A DNA stretch of 64,000 nt from NCBI GenBank assembly GCA_036752905.1, contig DAIORT010000001.1, forward strand, positions 372,001-436,000. Reading direction: 5' to 3'. Origin of the DNA: UBA4877 sp002399345. GTDB taxonomy: Bacteria; Bacillota; Thermoanaerobacteria; Thermoanaerobacterales; UBA4877. Below are positions 35,373 to 43,840 of the stretch, one piece after another. The notes beneath the pieces are model-generated. The model worked only from the letters and a program-made list of their open reading frames with translations. It was not told the origin of the DNA and ran no database searches. Within the stretch, counting starts at the first letter, position 1, and each line of letters begins with the position of its first letter. The position numbers and the translations under genes were made by a program.

Positions 35373-36941
35373 ATGAGAAATATAATATTAAAATTATTGT
35401 TCTTTACAAATTATATATTGATCATCCTCTTTATGAGTTGCCACAGCCATATAAACGGAGAAGTCGCTAACATAGAAAGTATCATCCCACTGCTTATATC
35501 CTCGCTTATGTTGATAGACATTACCTATATCAGCTCATGCAATATCAGAGAAAGTAAAGTTATTTCACTGTTCTGCGGGCTGTTGGCTTTGGACAGTTGG
35601 TATATACTTCTACTATCCTTTGATGGAAATATGATAGAAGATTATATTTTCGCTGCACTCAGCCCAATTATTTGGTTTGTATCCATAAGATTTATCCTAA
35701 TGTTTCTGTTTCAAGGAAGCGGATATAAATTTCGAAAAGTAACCAATATGATATTGCTTGTAACTTGCATCAGCTCTCTTATTGGGATAAATATGCCCAG
35801 CTGGGCGTATGCCTCTTTATTTGGAATACAGTTTTTGGCAAGTTGCTTATGCTTCATATTTATCATAATCTACCACTGGAAACGAGTTTCTTTTGTTTTA
35901 AAAAGTGAATGTATAAATATCTTGTTTTCCGCTGCAGTAATTACCGTATCTTTTACTATCTATTATCTTGCCACAATAGAAGTACAAAACCATATATCTA
36001 ATTTTGGTATATATCTGCCTGCGCTTTTGCTCTTTATAAGCATTCACGGTATCGTTCTTAGTAAGCACAGTAGTTACCCACTTTCTACTGTTTTCAGCAG
36101 AACACAAATAGCACTTATAACCTGCTTATCAATTACCATGCTTGAGACCATCGTTTTGATTACAGGTGGCAATTATTTAGAAATGTTCATTGCGGTGAAT
36201 GTTTTGTTTGCTTTTATTTACATCTGCAATATTATTTTGGGATATAACTTGAAACAAGGTAAAAGTAAAATTATCAGGGAGAGTAAATATAATACTGCTC
36301 TGCAACAATTACAAAAAGAAGAGCTGTTGAAAACTGAATTTGCAAATTTCCTCCATGATGATGTACTTCAAGATCTCCTTTCAGTAAAGAATATGATGAC
36401 AAAGTCGCATCGTCCAGAAATACAGAAAATTATTATTGAAACACTCGACAATCTAAACATTCATATTCGTAAACAAATGCAAGACTATCACCCTGTTATT
36501 TTGAAAAACCTAACTGCAAAAGAAAACTATCAAAATCTAATTGAAGCTGTCGCACAGTCTTTTCCTCAGAGAAACATTAGATTGTCTTTTGATTGCCCTG
36601 ATAATTTGTTTTTAGTTAAACCATACAGCCTATTGATATATCGTCTACTCAAAGAACTACTTACAAATGTTTATAAACACTCAGATGGCAATCAGGTTTG
36701 GATAAAACTCACATTAAAAAACAACATTATTAAGTTATTCGTAAACGATAATGGAACTGCTAAAGCTGACTGTTTAACCTCTGCTGATAAAGCAAAACAT
36801 AAGGGTATCGCCTCCATTGCTGAACAATTAAAAAGTATACAAGGCTCTATGGTTATCTCAGATAATTTACCGCATGGTATTTACATACAAATCACAATAC
36901 CAATGAAAGGAGATATCGCATATGAATATTTTGTTAATTGA
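35373..36941 (+). CDS. Sensor histidine kinase, NarL/LiaS-type (HisKA_3)
   Basis: A 522-residue membrane sensor kinase. Roughly eight hydrophobic segments fill residues 1-300, with no large extracellular loop. The dimerisation/phosphoacceptor helix of the HisKA_3 type is LKTEFANFLHDDVLQDLLSV (about residue 325, with the His in LHDD). The ATP-binding domain has the N box LLKELLTNVYKHSDGNQVW and the G1-like FVNDNGTA. The ribosome site AAAGGAAG precedes the ATG. It overlaps the response regulator gene by 20 bases, so they form a pair. Since an ABC module of the Bce type lies directly upstream, the kinase may monitor that transporter. The signal is unknown. Confidence 0.88.
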   Translation: MRNIILKLLFFTNYILIILFMSCHSHINGEVANIESIIPLLISSLMLIDITYISSCNIRESKVISLFCGLLALDSWYILLLSFDGNMIEDYIFAALSPIIWFVSIRFILMFLFQGSGYKFRKVTNMILLVTCISSLIGINMPSWAYASLFGIQFLASCLCFIFIIIYHWKRVSFVLKSECINILFSAAVITVSFTIYYLATIEVQNHISNFGIYLPALLLFISIHGIVLSKHSSYPLSTVFSRTQIALITCLSITMLETIVLITGGNYLEMFIAVNVLFAFIYICNIILGYNLKQGKSKIIRESKYNTALQQLQKEELLKTEFANFLHDDVLQDLLSVKNMMTKSHRPEIQKIIIETLDNLNIHIRKQMQDYHPVILKNLTAKENYQNLIEAVAQSFPQRNIRLSFDCPDNLFLVKPYSLLIYRLLKELLTNVYKHSDGNQVWIKLTLKNNIIKLFVNDNGTAKADCLTSADKAKHKGIASIAEQLKSIQGSMVISDNLPHGIYIQITIPMKGDIAYEYFVN

Positions 36942-37533
36942 TGACCATATGCTCTTTGCAAAAAGTCTTTCAGTTGCTTTAGATGAATATGATGAGATTG
37001 AGCATTTCTATTCAACGAAGGACCTTCAAGCTTTAAATAAATTAATTGATGATAAAAATATAGATATCATTTTAATGGATATTAATCTTAGCAACATAAC
37101 TGATGCTGATGGTCTAGAAATAGCATCAAATCTACTAAAATCGAAACCTTCACTGAAAATAATTATTCTTACAGGATATGACTTGCCCGTGTATAGGTAT
37201 GAAGCAAAAAAAGCTGGTATAAGTGGTTTTCTTAATAAGAATATAAGCCCCAATGAGCTAATATCATCAATAATTCGTGTTTATCATGGAGGTACTTGTT
37301 TTCCAATCGAAAACGATGAATTAATCATAGAAGACTTAACAGATATGGAAAAGAAAATATTACATCTTATCAGTAATGGTAAAAAGCGTAAGTGTGTGGC
37401 CGTAGAGCTACATATCAGTGAAAGAACACTCTCAAACCACTTACAACATATCTTTGAGAAGTTGGATGTTTCTTCAACATTAGAAGCTGTTACAAAGGCT
37501 ATCCAACTAGGATACATACCTCCTATATCATGA
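36922..37533 (+). CDS. LuxR-type response regulator
   Basis: A 203-residue NarL/FixJ-type regulator. The receiver domain has LLIDDHMLF (acidic pair at about 7-8), the phosphoacceptor Asp in ILMDINLS (about residue 53), the switch Thr in IILTGYDLP, and a Lys in FLNKNISPNE. The DNA-binding domain is LTDMEKKILHLISNGKKRKCVAVELHISERTLSNHLQHIFEKL. Partner of the overlapping kinase gene. Its target is probably the ABC transporter operon next to it. The next sequence downstream is a decayed gene fragment. Confidence 0.93.
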   Translation: MNILLIDDHMLFAKSLSVALDEYDEIEHFYSTKDLQALNKLIDDKNIDIILMDINLSNITDADGLEIASNLLKSKPSLKIIILTGYDLPVYRYEAKKAGISGFLNKNISPNELISSIIRVYHGGTCFPIENDELIIEDLTDMEKKILHLISNGKKRKCVAVELHISERTLSNHLQHIFEKLDVSSTLEAVTKAIQLGYIPPIS

Positions 37534-37544
37534 TTCCATTATAT

Positions 37545-37789
37545 ATATGGTGCTTTATATTTTAATAATCTATTATCTTTTGGATCTTTCACTGATAGAC
37601 AAGGCCCAGCAATTCAAATAAAACCTTATTGATCGGGTAATTTCAGATTCGATAGTATAAAGCAGGATACACTGATCACGTCCATTCCGTTAAACTTCAT
37701 TAGCAATGAAGAGCGTAAAAGCACCGGTTATAAGGATACGCTTTGAACCTACTATTGACAATATTGTATTTATTAAGAAGGACTAAGCT
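37545..37789 (+). pseudogene. Decayed duplicate of the serine hydrolase 3' end
   Basis: This short sequence is a diverged copy of two parts of the hydrolase gene at 30762-32237. The first part (about 37545-37620) corresponds to about 31773-31860 (a shared stretch encoding LLDLSPIDWAHQF in the intact copy). The second (about 37621-37789) corresponds to about 32071-32237, up to the common ending around TTAAGAAG and the stop. Some 210 bases between them are missing. A Trp codon has become TGA in the second part (37628-37633) and an indel breaks the frame near 37735, so it cannot be translated. The ABC transporter/kinase group thus lies between an intact copy and a dead copy of the same gene. Confidence 0.85.
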
Positions 37790-37869
37790 TCATCTGCTCA
37801 TAAATAGTAGCAGAGTATCCCGCTGTCATTATTACTAAAATATATGAAAGGAATTCTCAAAATATGCTC

Positions 37870-38436
37870 TTACCCTTCCGCCTTGCAAGGGCAACCGTCC
37901 AAATGATCATCGATCACACCTACTCCTTGTAAAAATGAATAACATATGACTGGGCCAATAAAACTAAATCCACGTTTCTTCATGTCTTTGCTTACTGTTT
38001 CTGACAATTCATCTTTAGAAGGCATTTCTAAGAAACTATTCAAATGATGGACAATCTGCTCCCCTTCCGTAAAATGCCAGACGTATTCATCAAATGATCT
38101 AAACGCACCTGAGGAAACTATCTTCTGCACCGCTTTAGCATTCCGTACAGCCGCTTTGATTTTGGCCCTGTTCCGTATAATTTTAGGATTCTGCATAAGT
38201 TCTTCGATTTTCTGACCATTGTACCTAGCTACTATACCAATATCAAACTCATCAAATGCCCTCCTGATCGCTATTTCTTTATGTATGATAGTCGACCATG
38301 AAAGTCCTGCTTGCTGCCCTTCCAGACAAAGCATAGCGAACAGCTCTTTGTCGTCATGGCAAGGCCGGCACCATCTGTTATCGTGATATTCAAGTAAAAG
38401 CGGATCGTTTTTCGTCCAATAGCGACATCCATTCAT
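37870..38436 (-). CDS. tag: DNA-3-methyladenine glycosylase I
   Basis: A 188-residue Tag-type glycosylase that removes 3-methyladenine from alkylated DNA in base-excision repair. It begins CRYWTKNDPLLLEYHDNRWCRP, matching the family start C-x-W-x(n)-Y-H-D-x-E-W; the Glu of that motif is read here as Asn-Arg (HDNRW). The substrate-binding helix LEGQQAGLSWSTI and the C-terminal GFSFIGPVICYSFLQGVGVIDDHLDGC follow, with Cys/His ligands of the zinc snap at both ends. I chose ATG 38436, preceded by GGGAAGG; a longer frame to 38472 has no ribosome site. Length is normal. It lies just outside the mobile island described next. Confidence 0.92.
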   Translation of the reverse strand: MNGCRYWTKNDPLLLEYHDNRWCRPCHDDKELFAMLCLEGQQAGLSWSTIIHKEIAIRRAFDEFDIGIVARYNGQKIEELMQNPKIIRNRAKIKAAVRNAKAVQKIVSSGAFRSFDEYVWHFTEGEQIVHHLNSFLEMPSKDELSETVSKDMKKRGFSFIGPVICYSFLQGVGVIDDHLDGCPCKAEG

Positions 38437-38497
38437 ACTAACACCTTCCCTTTTTATTTTTTCTTCCCGCATCTAGAATCATATCTTTCTGTATATG

Positions 38498-38541
38498 TCA
38501 GTCTCGTACCTTTGACATCAATACTACAATCTCCACATGTT
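38498..38541 (-). pseudogene. Displaced rlmD/rumA 3' end (attachment-site remnant)
   Basis: On the minus strand this reads KHVEIVVLMSKVRD and stop, which parallels the end of the intact rlmD protein at 42.05 kb (AHVECVVLMSRVEQ and stop). At DNA level 38509-38539 matches 42061-42091 in 26 of 31 bases. Serine integrases of many streptococcal and clostridial elements insert at this point of rumA/rlmD genes. The copy here would be the displaced original or the far att site. The open frame extends upstream to an ATG near 38644, but that stretch is not rumA-like. Confidence 0.7.
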
Positions 38542-38702
38542 TTGAGATGAGAGGATAGCTGTCTGAAATAAATTTTTCAAAAATCTGAGATCCATTTTTT
38601 CCTAAATTTCTAATGAGGGAACATATCATGAACTTGCTAGCCATTTTTCTGCACTTCAAAAAACAAATTGCGCTCCTATTGCGCTCCTTATTATATCTTT
38701 AA

Positions 38703-39158
38703 TTATATATTGCTCAGCATTGTAAGTTGCCAATTGCGTTCGATGGTTACTGCTTCCGTGTTGCCAGGAAACATTAAATTCATTACTTTAATGGCATAGT
38801 CAGATGCAACCATGGCATGTTCTTTCATATGCCCAACAGCAACAGCTTGGCCAGTAACCCGAAGTGTAGCCTGAGTAAGCAAATCTGGACACTCTTTTGC
38901 TATCTTATGGATTTTAAAACCTGCCTGTCGCACATCATGCATACGAGCTTCTCCTTTTTGCCAACTTTCATTTATTATAAAACCTTTTTGGATAACTTCA
39001 CAATTTTTGTAATCGTAGTTTATAAACTCTAGAATATGTTTTGCCAGTTTAATCGCCCATTGCGCCATCTACACCTGCGATTTTATTTCGTAGTTTGCAT
39101 CAAGTTTAGATCTCAACTCTGCATTGTCATTTATTTTAATTTTCACTCTCGTTGGCAT
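38703..39158 (-). pseudogene. Putative immunity protein, split by an in-frame TAG
   Basis: Two open stretches in the same frame make one likely protein: 29 codons from ATG 39158 (MPTRVKIKINDNAEL and so on, with GGAGG four bases before) and then, after a single TAG at 39069-39071, 121 codons beginning MAQWAIKLAKHIL. The second part matches the small putative immunity protein family found near toxin or antibiotic loci (MHDVRQAGFKIHKIAKE, GQAVAVGHMKEHAMVASDYAIKVMN). The gene follows the HTH-nucleotidyltransferase gene by 23 bases on the same strand, so the two form an operon. The stop may be a nonsense mutation, giving a dead or re-initiated gene. The start at 39068 has no good ribosome site. 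Confidence 0.65.
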
Positions 39159-39181
39159 ATTTCCTCCGTATAAATTGTTAC

Positions 39182-39919
39182 TTAGGATGATTGTTGAATT
39201 GAATTCAAGTTATCAATGTCAAAGTGATCCTTATCAGTCAATTCATAGCCCGAATGAAATAGTAGCTGTGCCTCTTTCGAGATGCAGGGTATCTCTCGGT
39301 CTTTGTATACTGTTGAGGAAAACCACTCTTTCCGAAAAATATATTTTCCTCCTTGCGGATCCGCTTGCGTGATAGAGCCATCTGAATTAAAGTCAATGGG
39401 GTGAATATCTAAATACCCATATTTATCATGCTTAAGTTCCATACGTGACGGCATCCAGTCAACATCAACGATATAGTCGACTTCTTTCAATTTTGAAATA
39501 ACCGATTCCGTATATCTAGCATCGAAGTCTATGTCAATGTCTCTATGATTTCGGTTCTGCCGACCAGTTAAGACATCAACGCCCCAACCACCGTCCAGCC
39601 AATAAGGTACATCTATCTCTTCAAAAAAGCCCAAAATATGTAACAGTGTTTTCTCCGTCACATGCTTTATATTGTTTCCCAAAATCATTTCCTCCTCACT
39701 ACCAGTCTTTTTTATCTCATCAACATCGGGCAATATAAACCTCTGCTCAAAATTAACACCCAGCACATCAGCGATGTCCTTCAGTTCATCTAGGCTTACG
39801 GTTTCACGTTGTAGTTTTTTATTAAAATTCTGCGGAGTTTGACCAATACGTCTGGCAAGCTCAGAAACACTGATATGCATCTGCTCACATAATTCCTTAA
39901 TCATATCTGCCGTAGTCAC
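39182..39919 (-). CDS. XRE helix-turn-helix / nucleotidyltransferase fusion (Lnu/ANT(2'')-like)
   Basis: A 245-residue two-domain protein. Residues about 3-62 are a Cro/C1-type DNA-binding domain (ISVSELARRIGQTPQNFNKKLQ). Residues about 82-240 resemble lincosamide/aminoglycoside nucleotidyltransferases: PYWLDGGWGVDVLTGRQNRNHRDIDIDFD (105-133) holds the G-G and D-x-D metal motifs. Such enzymes add AMP to antibiotics; similar folds in toxin-antitoxin systems modify proteins or tRNA. The GTG start follows GGAGGT at five bases. A promoter with a 12-bp inverted repeat lies directly upstream and may be its own operator. The following gene is an immunity-like protein. The fusion of a DNA-binding domain to this enzyme is unusual; substrate and role are unknown. 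Confidence 0.8.
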   Translation of the reverse strand: MTTADMIKELCEQMHISVSELARRIGQTPQNFNKKLQRETVSLDELKDIADVLGVNFEQRFILPDVDEIKKTGSEEEMILGNNIKHVTEKTLLHILGFFEEIDVPYWLDGGWGVDVLTGRQNRNHRDIDIDFDARYTESVISKLKEVDYIVDVDWMPSRMELKHDKYGYLDIHPIDFNSDGSITQADPQGGKYIFRKEWFSSTVYKDREIPCISKEAQLLFHSGYELTDKDHFDIDNLNSIQQSS

Positions 39920-39940
39920 TTTGCACCTCCAAGGTCACGT

Positions 39941-39987
39941 TGAAATAATTATAAATCGTATGGTTGATAATAACAATAATTATTTCA
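39941..39987 (-). promoter_or_regulatory. Promoter with 12-bp inverted-repeat operator of the HTH-nucleotidyltransferase gene
   Basis: TGAAATAATTAT (39941-39952) and its exact reverse complement (39976-39987) flank a promoter: on the minus strand TTGTTA (39971-39976) and TATAAT (39948-39953) are 17 bases apart. The arms overlap the -35 and -10 boxes, so a dimeric XRE protein bound there would block transcription. This suggests autoregulation by the gene product. Confidence 0.62.
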
Positions 39988-40059
39988 GGTCTATTCTGTC
40001 AGAAGAGCAAAAAGAAAAACCATGACTCTGCATCTCAGTCATGGGCTACTATCTTGATT

Positions 40060-40590
40060 TCATATTTTCATTTCGATGCCGGATTTGAAGCATATCAGAA
40101 AATGGTCTTCGTACACCGTGACATTCTGGATAATCTTCCTCACCAGCTGATCGTCATACTCTAAGGTTTTGAATTTGTTCTTGTGGATGAAGCCCACCAG
40201 CTCCTGAATCCTCTCATTTTCACCGCTCAGAGAGGCGTCTTCCACAAGCAGGGTCTGACGCCCTTCTCGCAGCTCATCGATCTCATCGGCCAGTTGCTCA
40301 TAGTCCTGCTTTCGGTTAGCGAGGATGATGCGCTGTTTTTGTTTTTCCTCTAACTGCTTGTTGATTTCTGTAATCTGATACTCTGTCGTGTCGCCGATAA
40401 CAGCATGAATGTTTTCTTCGAGTGTGCTTATCACCTTATCGCCACCAGCAAGTAGCCTGTTGATTGCCGTCATCACAGCATCATATAATTCATCTTCTTT
40501 GACCGTTCGGTTTTTACAGATATCAGGCCCTTGCTCCACTCGGGTCACACAGCGCCAGACAAATTCTTTTCTACCGTAAACGTTCCAGTA
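40060..40590 (-). pseudogene. C-terminal remnant of a large serine recombinase
   Basis: The last 170 codons read GRKEFVWRCVTRVEQGPDICKNRTVKEDELYDAVMTAIN, followed by a long coiled coil (ITEINKQLEEKQKQR) and KTLEYDDQLVRKIIQNVTVYEDHFLICFKSGIEMKI. This is the zinc-ribbon/coiled-coil C-terminus of large serine integrases. The catalytic N-terminal resolvase domain is absent. The remnant is joined in frame to shifted hsdM sequence, so the junction is a deletion scar. It is the likely integrase of the island that inserted at rlmD, now dead. Confidence 0.82.
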
Positions 40591-41990
40591 CACCCGTCTC
40601 ATCAATATCCTTCGAGAGTCTTGCCATCCATTTCTCATCAAATAACAGGTGTTTGATTTCATCAATAGACAACTCGCCATATTTGCAAGAACCACTTCAT
40701 CAAGCTTCTTTTGCGCTTCCTTAGTATCTTTATCGGCCTCTTCTTTTTCGCTCAGTTTTGTTTGATAGGCAAGCAATGCGTTATACTCTTCTGAATAGAT
40801 TTCAGGCATCACAGCGTTATCAGCAGCCATCTTAAGTGCTGATTTTATCTTAGCTTTTCCGAATGAACCGTTCTTGTTTCTAAGCTCATAATTTGCGAGC
40901 TCACCATTGGCTTGGATGACTTTCTCCATCTCGGGGTATTGCCTGCGTCAAACAAATCAATCAATTTATTAATGTCACTCGTAACAGACGATGTCCTTTT
41001 GCTATCAAGCTCCTTAATCCTCTTATTAAGGTTCGCTTTTGGCATCCCATCGCCTTTTGTATTCAAAACTTCGTTAAGAAGTCCTTCGTCACCAGATTCT
41101 TCTTCACGTATTTCATCAAGCTTAGAATCCAATGCTGTAGACTTTTCAATCAACCCGTTAAGTGCAAGTAATTCAGTTTCAAAATATTCGTGTTCTATAA
41201 TATTTCTTGAAATCAAAGCCCCCTCAAATGATTTCATCTTTGATGTATAATCAACCTTTATTTCATCACCATTTTCATCCTTACTTTTCTTTTGAGCGTA
41301 TACGTACTCGATTTCACGTCCTGCTTCATATCCACTTGCCTTAATTATATAAGCATCATCTTGCATTTTTTCATTCCAGTAATTGAGCAAGAAATCATAC
41401 ACATCATAATTGTTGAGCAACTGTGCTGATTCAAAATCATGTAAGATTCCAAGACCAACCGTACGAATCAATTCTTTGGGATCTGTATTTGAATTAATAT
41501 CTAACAACGGCTGTTTTACTTTATTTTTCCATGCATCAACAAATCTCTGCATTCATTTTCTCTTTCATTTTTAATATTTCATCCTCAGAAATGGTGGTTT
41601 CTATTTCATTCGGATCTATGGCAAGTGCATAGACGTTGTGACCCTCATCAACACAAGTGAATATCTTTTGTTTTAGTTGAGGTGATATCTTCCACAACTT
41701 TTCCAAGGAATTAATATCAACTTTTGGAATGCCTCCTTTGAGATGAGATGCGATATTTTGTGGTAATGTATTACCAATCTTTTGAATATAGCGAGGAACA
41801 TTTAGGTTCCCTTCGTTTTCCTCCAATATTTCCTTATATATGATAAAACAAGAATACCCCTCGACTTCGTCTTTATCGATAAAAGTTTGTACTATCTTTT
41901 CTATATCCTGCTCACGTAGACAGACCTTATTTCCATCTTTCTTAAAACCGCTACTTGTGTCAATCATAAAGATACCTTCACGCGTATTAG
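40585..41990 (-). pseudogene. C-terminal remnant of type I restriction methylase HsdM
   Basis: Three reading frames placed end to end match the C-terminal half of HsdM. From about 41990: EGIFMIDTSSGFKKDGNK and REQDIEKIVQTF with LNVPRYI; then from 41552: ELIRTVGLGILHDFESAQLL, DVYDFLLNYWNEKMQDD; then from about 40925: EKVIQANGELANYELRNKNG; and finally YGELSIDEIKHLLFDEKWMARL in another frame to about 40590. At least three single-base shifts are needed (near 41545, 40925 and 40683). The N-terminal half with the methyltransferase NPPY/F motif is missing, so it is not functional. No hsdS or hsdR is present. The upstream edge abuts the 3' end of rlmD. Confidence 0.82.
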
Positions 41991-42049
41991 CATTTTCTTT
42001 ATCTATTATGAAATCACGGAAAGCCCTTATATCAAGCGTTCTTACACCC

Positions 42050-43411
42050 TCACTGCTCAACCCTTGACATCAAGACAACACACTCCACATGGGCAGTCCT
42101 CGGGAACATATCAACCGGCTGAACTTCTTTTATGCTATACATATTGCTCAATTGTTTAAGGTCACGTGCCAAAGTGGAAGGGTTACAGGACACATATACA
42201 ATTCTTTTGGGCGACATCTTTCCCATAGATCTAAGTACAGCTGCATCACAGCCTTTACGTGGGGGGTCTACAACAATCACGTCCGGTTTAATGTCTTGTT
42301 TAATTAGTCTCTCCATAACATTTTCCGACCTTCCCGCAATAAAATCAGCATTGGATATGTTATTTAGCCGTGCATTTTCCTTAGCGTCTCTAACAGCCTT
42401 CCCGGCTGCTTCTATGCCTATGACATGATATGCCCTTTGTGCTAGGAAAAGGGATATGGTACCTACTCCACAGTATGCGTCTATGGCCATTTCATTACCC
42501 TGAAGCGCTGCAAACTTTAGTACCTTTGAATACAATATCTCTGTCTGTACCGGATTAACCTGAAAAAATGAGGCCGGCGATATATAAAATTCAAGGTCAC
42601 CAATCTTATCAACTATCCTATCTTTGCCATATAGTAAAATATTTTTATCTCCAAGAACGACGTTTGTTTCCTTAGGATTGATATTTAATATGAGTCCTGC
42701 AAACCCGTTAATTGTTTTTAGTTTATCTATAAGTTCCTGTTTGTATGGCAGACTGCCCTCTTTAGCTACAACAACAGCCATGACCTCTCCCATGCGGGTA
42801 CATCTGGTCATTATATGCCTAACAAATCCGCGCTTTGTCCTTTCGTCATATACGCTTATACCGTGATCCCTTATAAAACCTAATATTTCTCGCGCTACAA
42901 CCTGCGACTTCTCATTTTGAATCATACACTTATCTATTGGCACTACATCGTGAGACCGTCCTTTGTGAAGTCCCATTACTGTCTTTCCATCCACATATGC
43001 TACCGGATACTCCGCTTTATTTCTGTAATAGCAGGGGTTATCCATTCCTATTACATCATTTATTTCTACATCAATATGCCCTAACCGTCTCAGTGCGTCT
43101 TTAACCTCACCTTTTTTAAAAGCCAGCTCACCTTCATAGTCCATATGCTGCAGCTGGCAACCGCCGCACTCCTCAGATACAGGGCATAGTGGATCTATCC
43201 TATGAGGGGATTTCTCTAATACCCGCACTGTAAGAGCCACTGAATAATCTTTTTTTACTTTTGTAACCCTTGCCCGTACGGTTTCACCAGCTATGGCCTT
43301 TTCTACAAACACAGTCATACCATTATATCTTGCTATTCCCTGTCCTCTGCTCGCCATTTTTTCTATATGCAGTTCTAATTTCTGGCCAACCTCTATATTA
43401 TTCATGTTCAC
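42050..43411 (-). CDS. rlmD: 23S rRNA (uracil-5-)-methyltransferase RlmD/RumA
   Basis: A 453-residue RNA m5U methyltransferase that modifies 23S rRNA (U1939 in E. coli numbering; some Firmicute forms also U747). An N-terminal TRAM domain (about 5-60) is followed by the iron-sulfur cysteines CPVSEECGGCQLQH, the SAM-binding AIDAYCGVGTISLFLA, DPPRKGCDAAVLRSM, and the nucleophile motif VSCNPSTLARDLKQL. The end HVECVVLMSRVEQ is the target of an inserted element, and the gene remains complete after the insertion. An insertion at this 3' end that rebuilds the gene is typical of rumA-targeting serine-integrase elements. Next upstream is an FxsA-like gene. Confidence 0.93.
   Translation of the reverse strand: MNMNNIEVGQKLELHIEKMASRGQGIARYNGMTVFVEKAIAGETVRARVTKVKKDYSVALTVRVLEKSPHRIDPLCPVSEECGGCQLQHMDYEGELAFKKGEVKDALRRLGHIDVEINDVIGMDNPCYYRNKAEYPVAYVDGKTVMGLHKGRSHDVVPIDKCMIQNEKSQVVAREILGFIRDHGISVYDERTKRGFVRHIMTRCTRMGEVMAVVVAKEGSLPYKQELIDKLKTINGFAGLILNINPKETNVVLGDKNILLYGKDRIVDKIGDLEFYISPASFFQVNPVQTEILYSKVLKFAALQGNEMAIDAYCGVGTISLFLAQRAYHVIGIEAAGKAVRDAKENARLNNISNADFIAGRSENVMERLIKQDIKPDVIVVDPPRKGCDAAVLRSMGKMSPKRIVYVSCNPSTLARDLKQLSNMYSIKEVQPVDMFPRTAHVECVVLMSRVEQ
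42061..42091. repeat. Attachment-site half at the rlmD 3' end (repeat of 38509-38539)
   Basis: This 31-base stretch within the last codons of rlmD matches 38509-38539 in direct orientation (26 of 31 bases). The two copies enclose about 3.5 kb containing a serine recombinase tail, which fits attL and attR of an inserted element. Confidence 0.65.
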
Positions 43412-43444
43412 ACCGCTTTCTAAATCTGTCTTAAGCCGCTGATG

Positions 43445-43840
43445 TCATCTTCTCAGTCTGTCCCTGTACAGATGGTAATTAAGCAAATATCTAAAATATT
43501 TGTATGCAGTCTTCTTCATATATGATTTGCTTTTGGGTATCAGACACAAAAGACCGATGATGTCGCTTATAAGGCCCGGCATTATAAACATAGCGGCACC
43601 TATCAGTACTAATAAACCGTCCATCAGTTCACTTGTAGGAAGGTTCCCCTTATAGAACTCATCTTTGACCTCTCTTAATACAATAAATCCCTCTTTTACG
43701 GCAATAATAATACCAATTATACCAACGCCGATAACAATAAATATAATCTCCGGATAACCTATCTTTTTGCCTATGGCTATCAAAAGCAAAATATCCAATA
43801 AAGGTACTGCTACAACCAGGGCTGGAAGTCTTCCGAGCAT
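43445..43840 (-). CDS. FxsA-family membrane protein
   Basis: A 131-residue membrane protein of the FxsA family. Four hydrophobic segments are visible: near the N-terminus (ALVVAVPLLDILLLIAIGKKIG), around residue 40 (IIFIVIGVGIIGIIIA), at LMDGLLVLIGAAMFIMPGLISDIIGLL, and the family-typical glycine- and proline-containing loop there. A basic C-terminus (YRDRLRR) follows. FxsA in E. coli relieves exclusion of phage T7 by F plasmid, but the housekeeping role of the family is unknown. It may be transcribed before rlmD, with 33 bases between them. Confidence 0.85.
   Translation of the reverse strand: MLGRLPALVVAVPLLDILLLIAIGKKIGYPEIIFIVIGVGIIGIIIAVKEGFIVLREVKDEFYKGNLPTSELMDGLLVLIGAAMFIMPGLISDIIGLLCLIPKSKSYMKKTAYKYFRYLLNYHLYRDRLRR

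Noticed and set aside
38670..38694. Short direct repeat ATTGCGCTCCT at the island edge
   Set aside because: Two adjacent 11-base copies separated by no spacer probably arose by slippage; no insertion-sequence ends or target duplication are associated with them.
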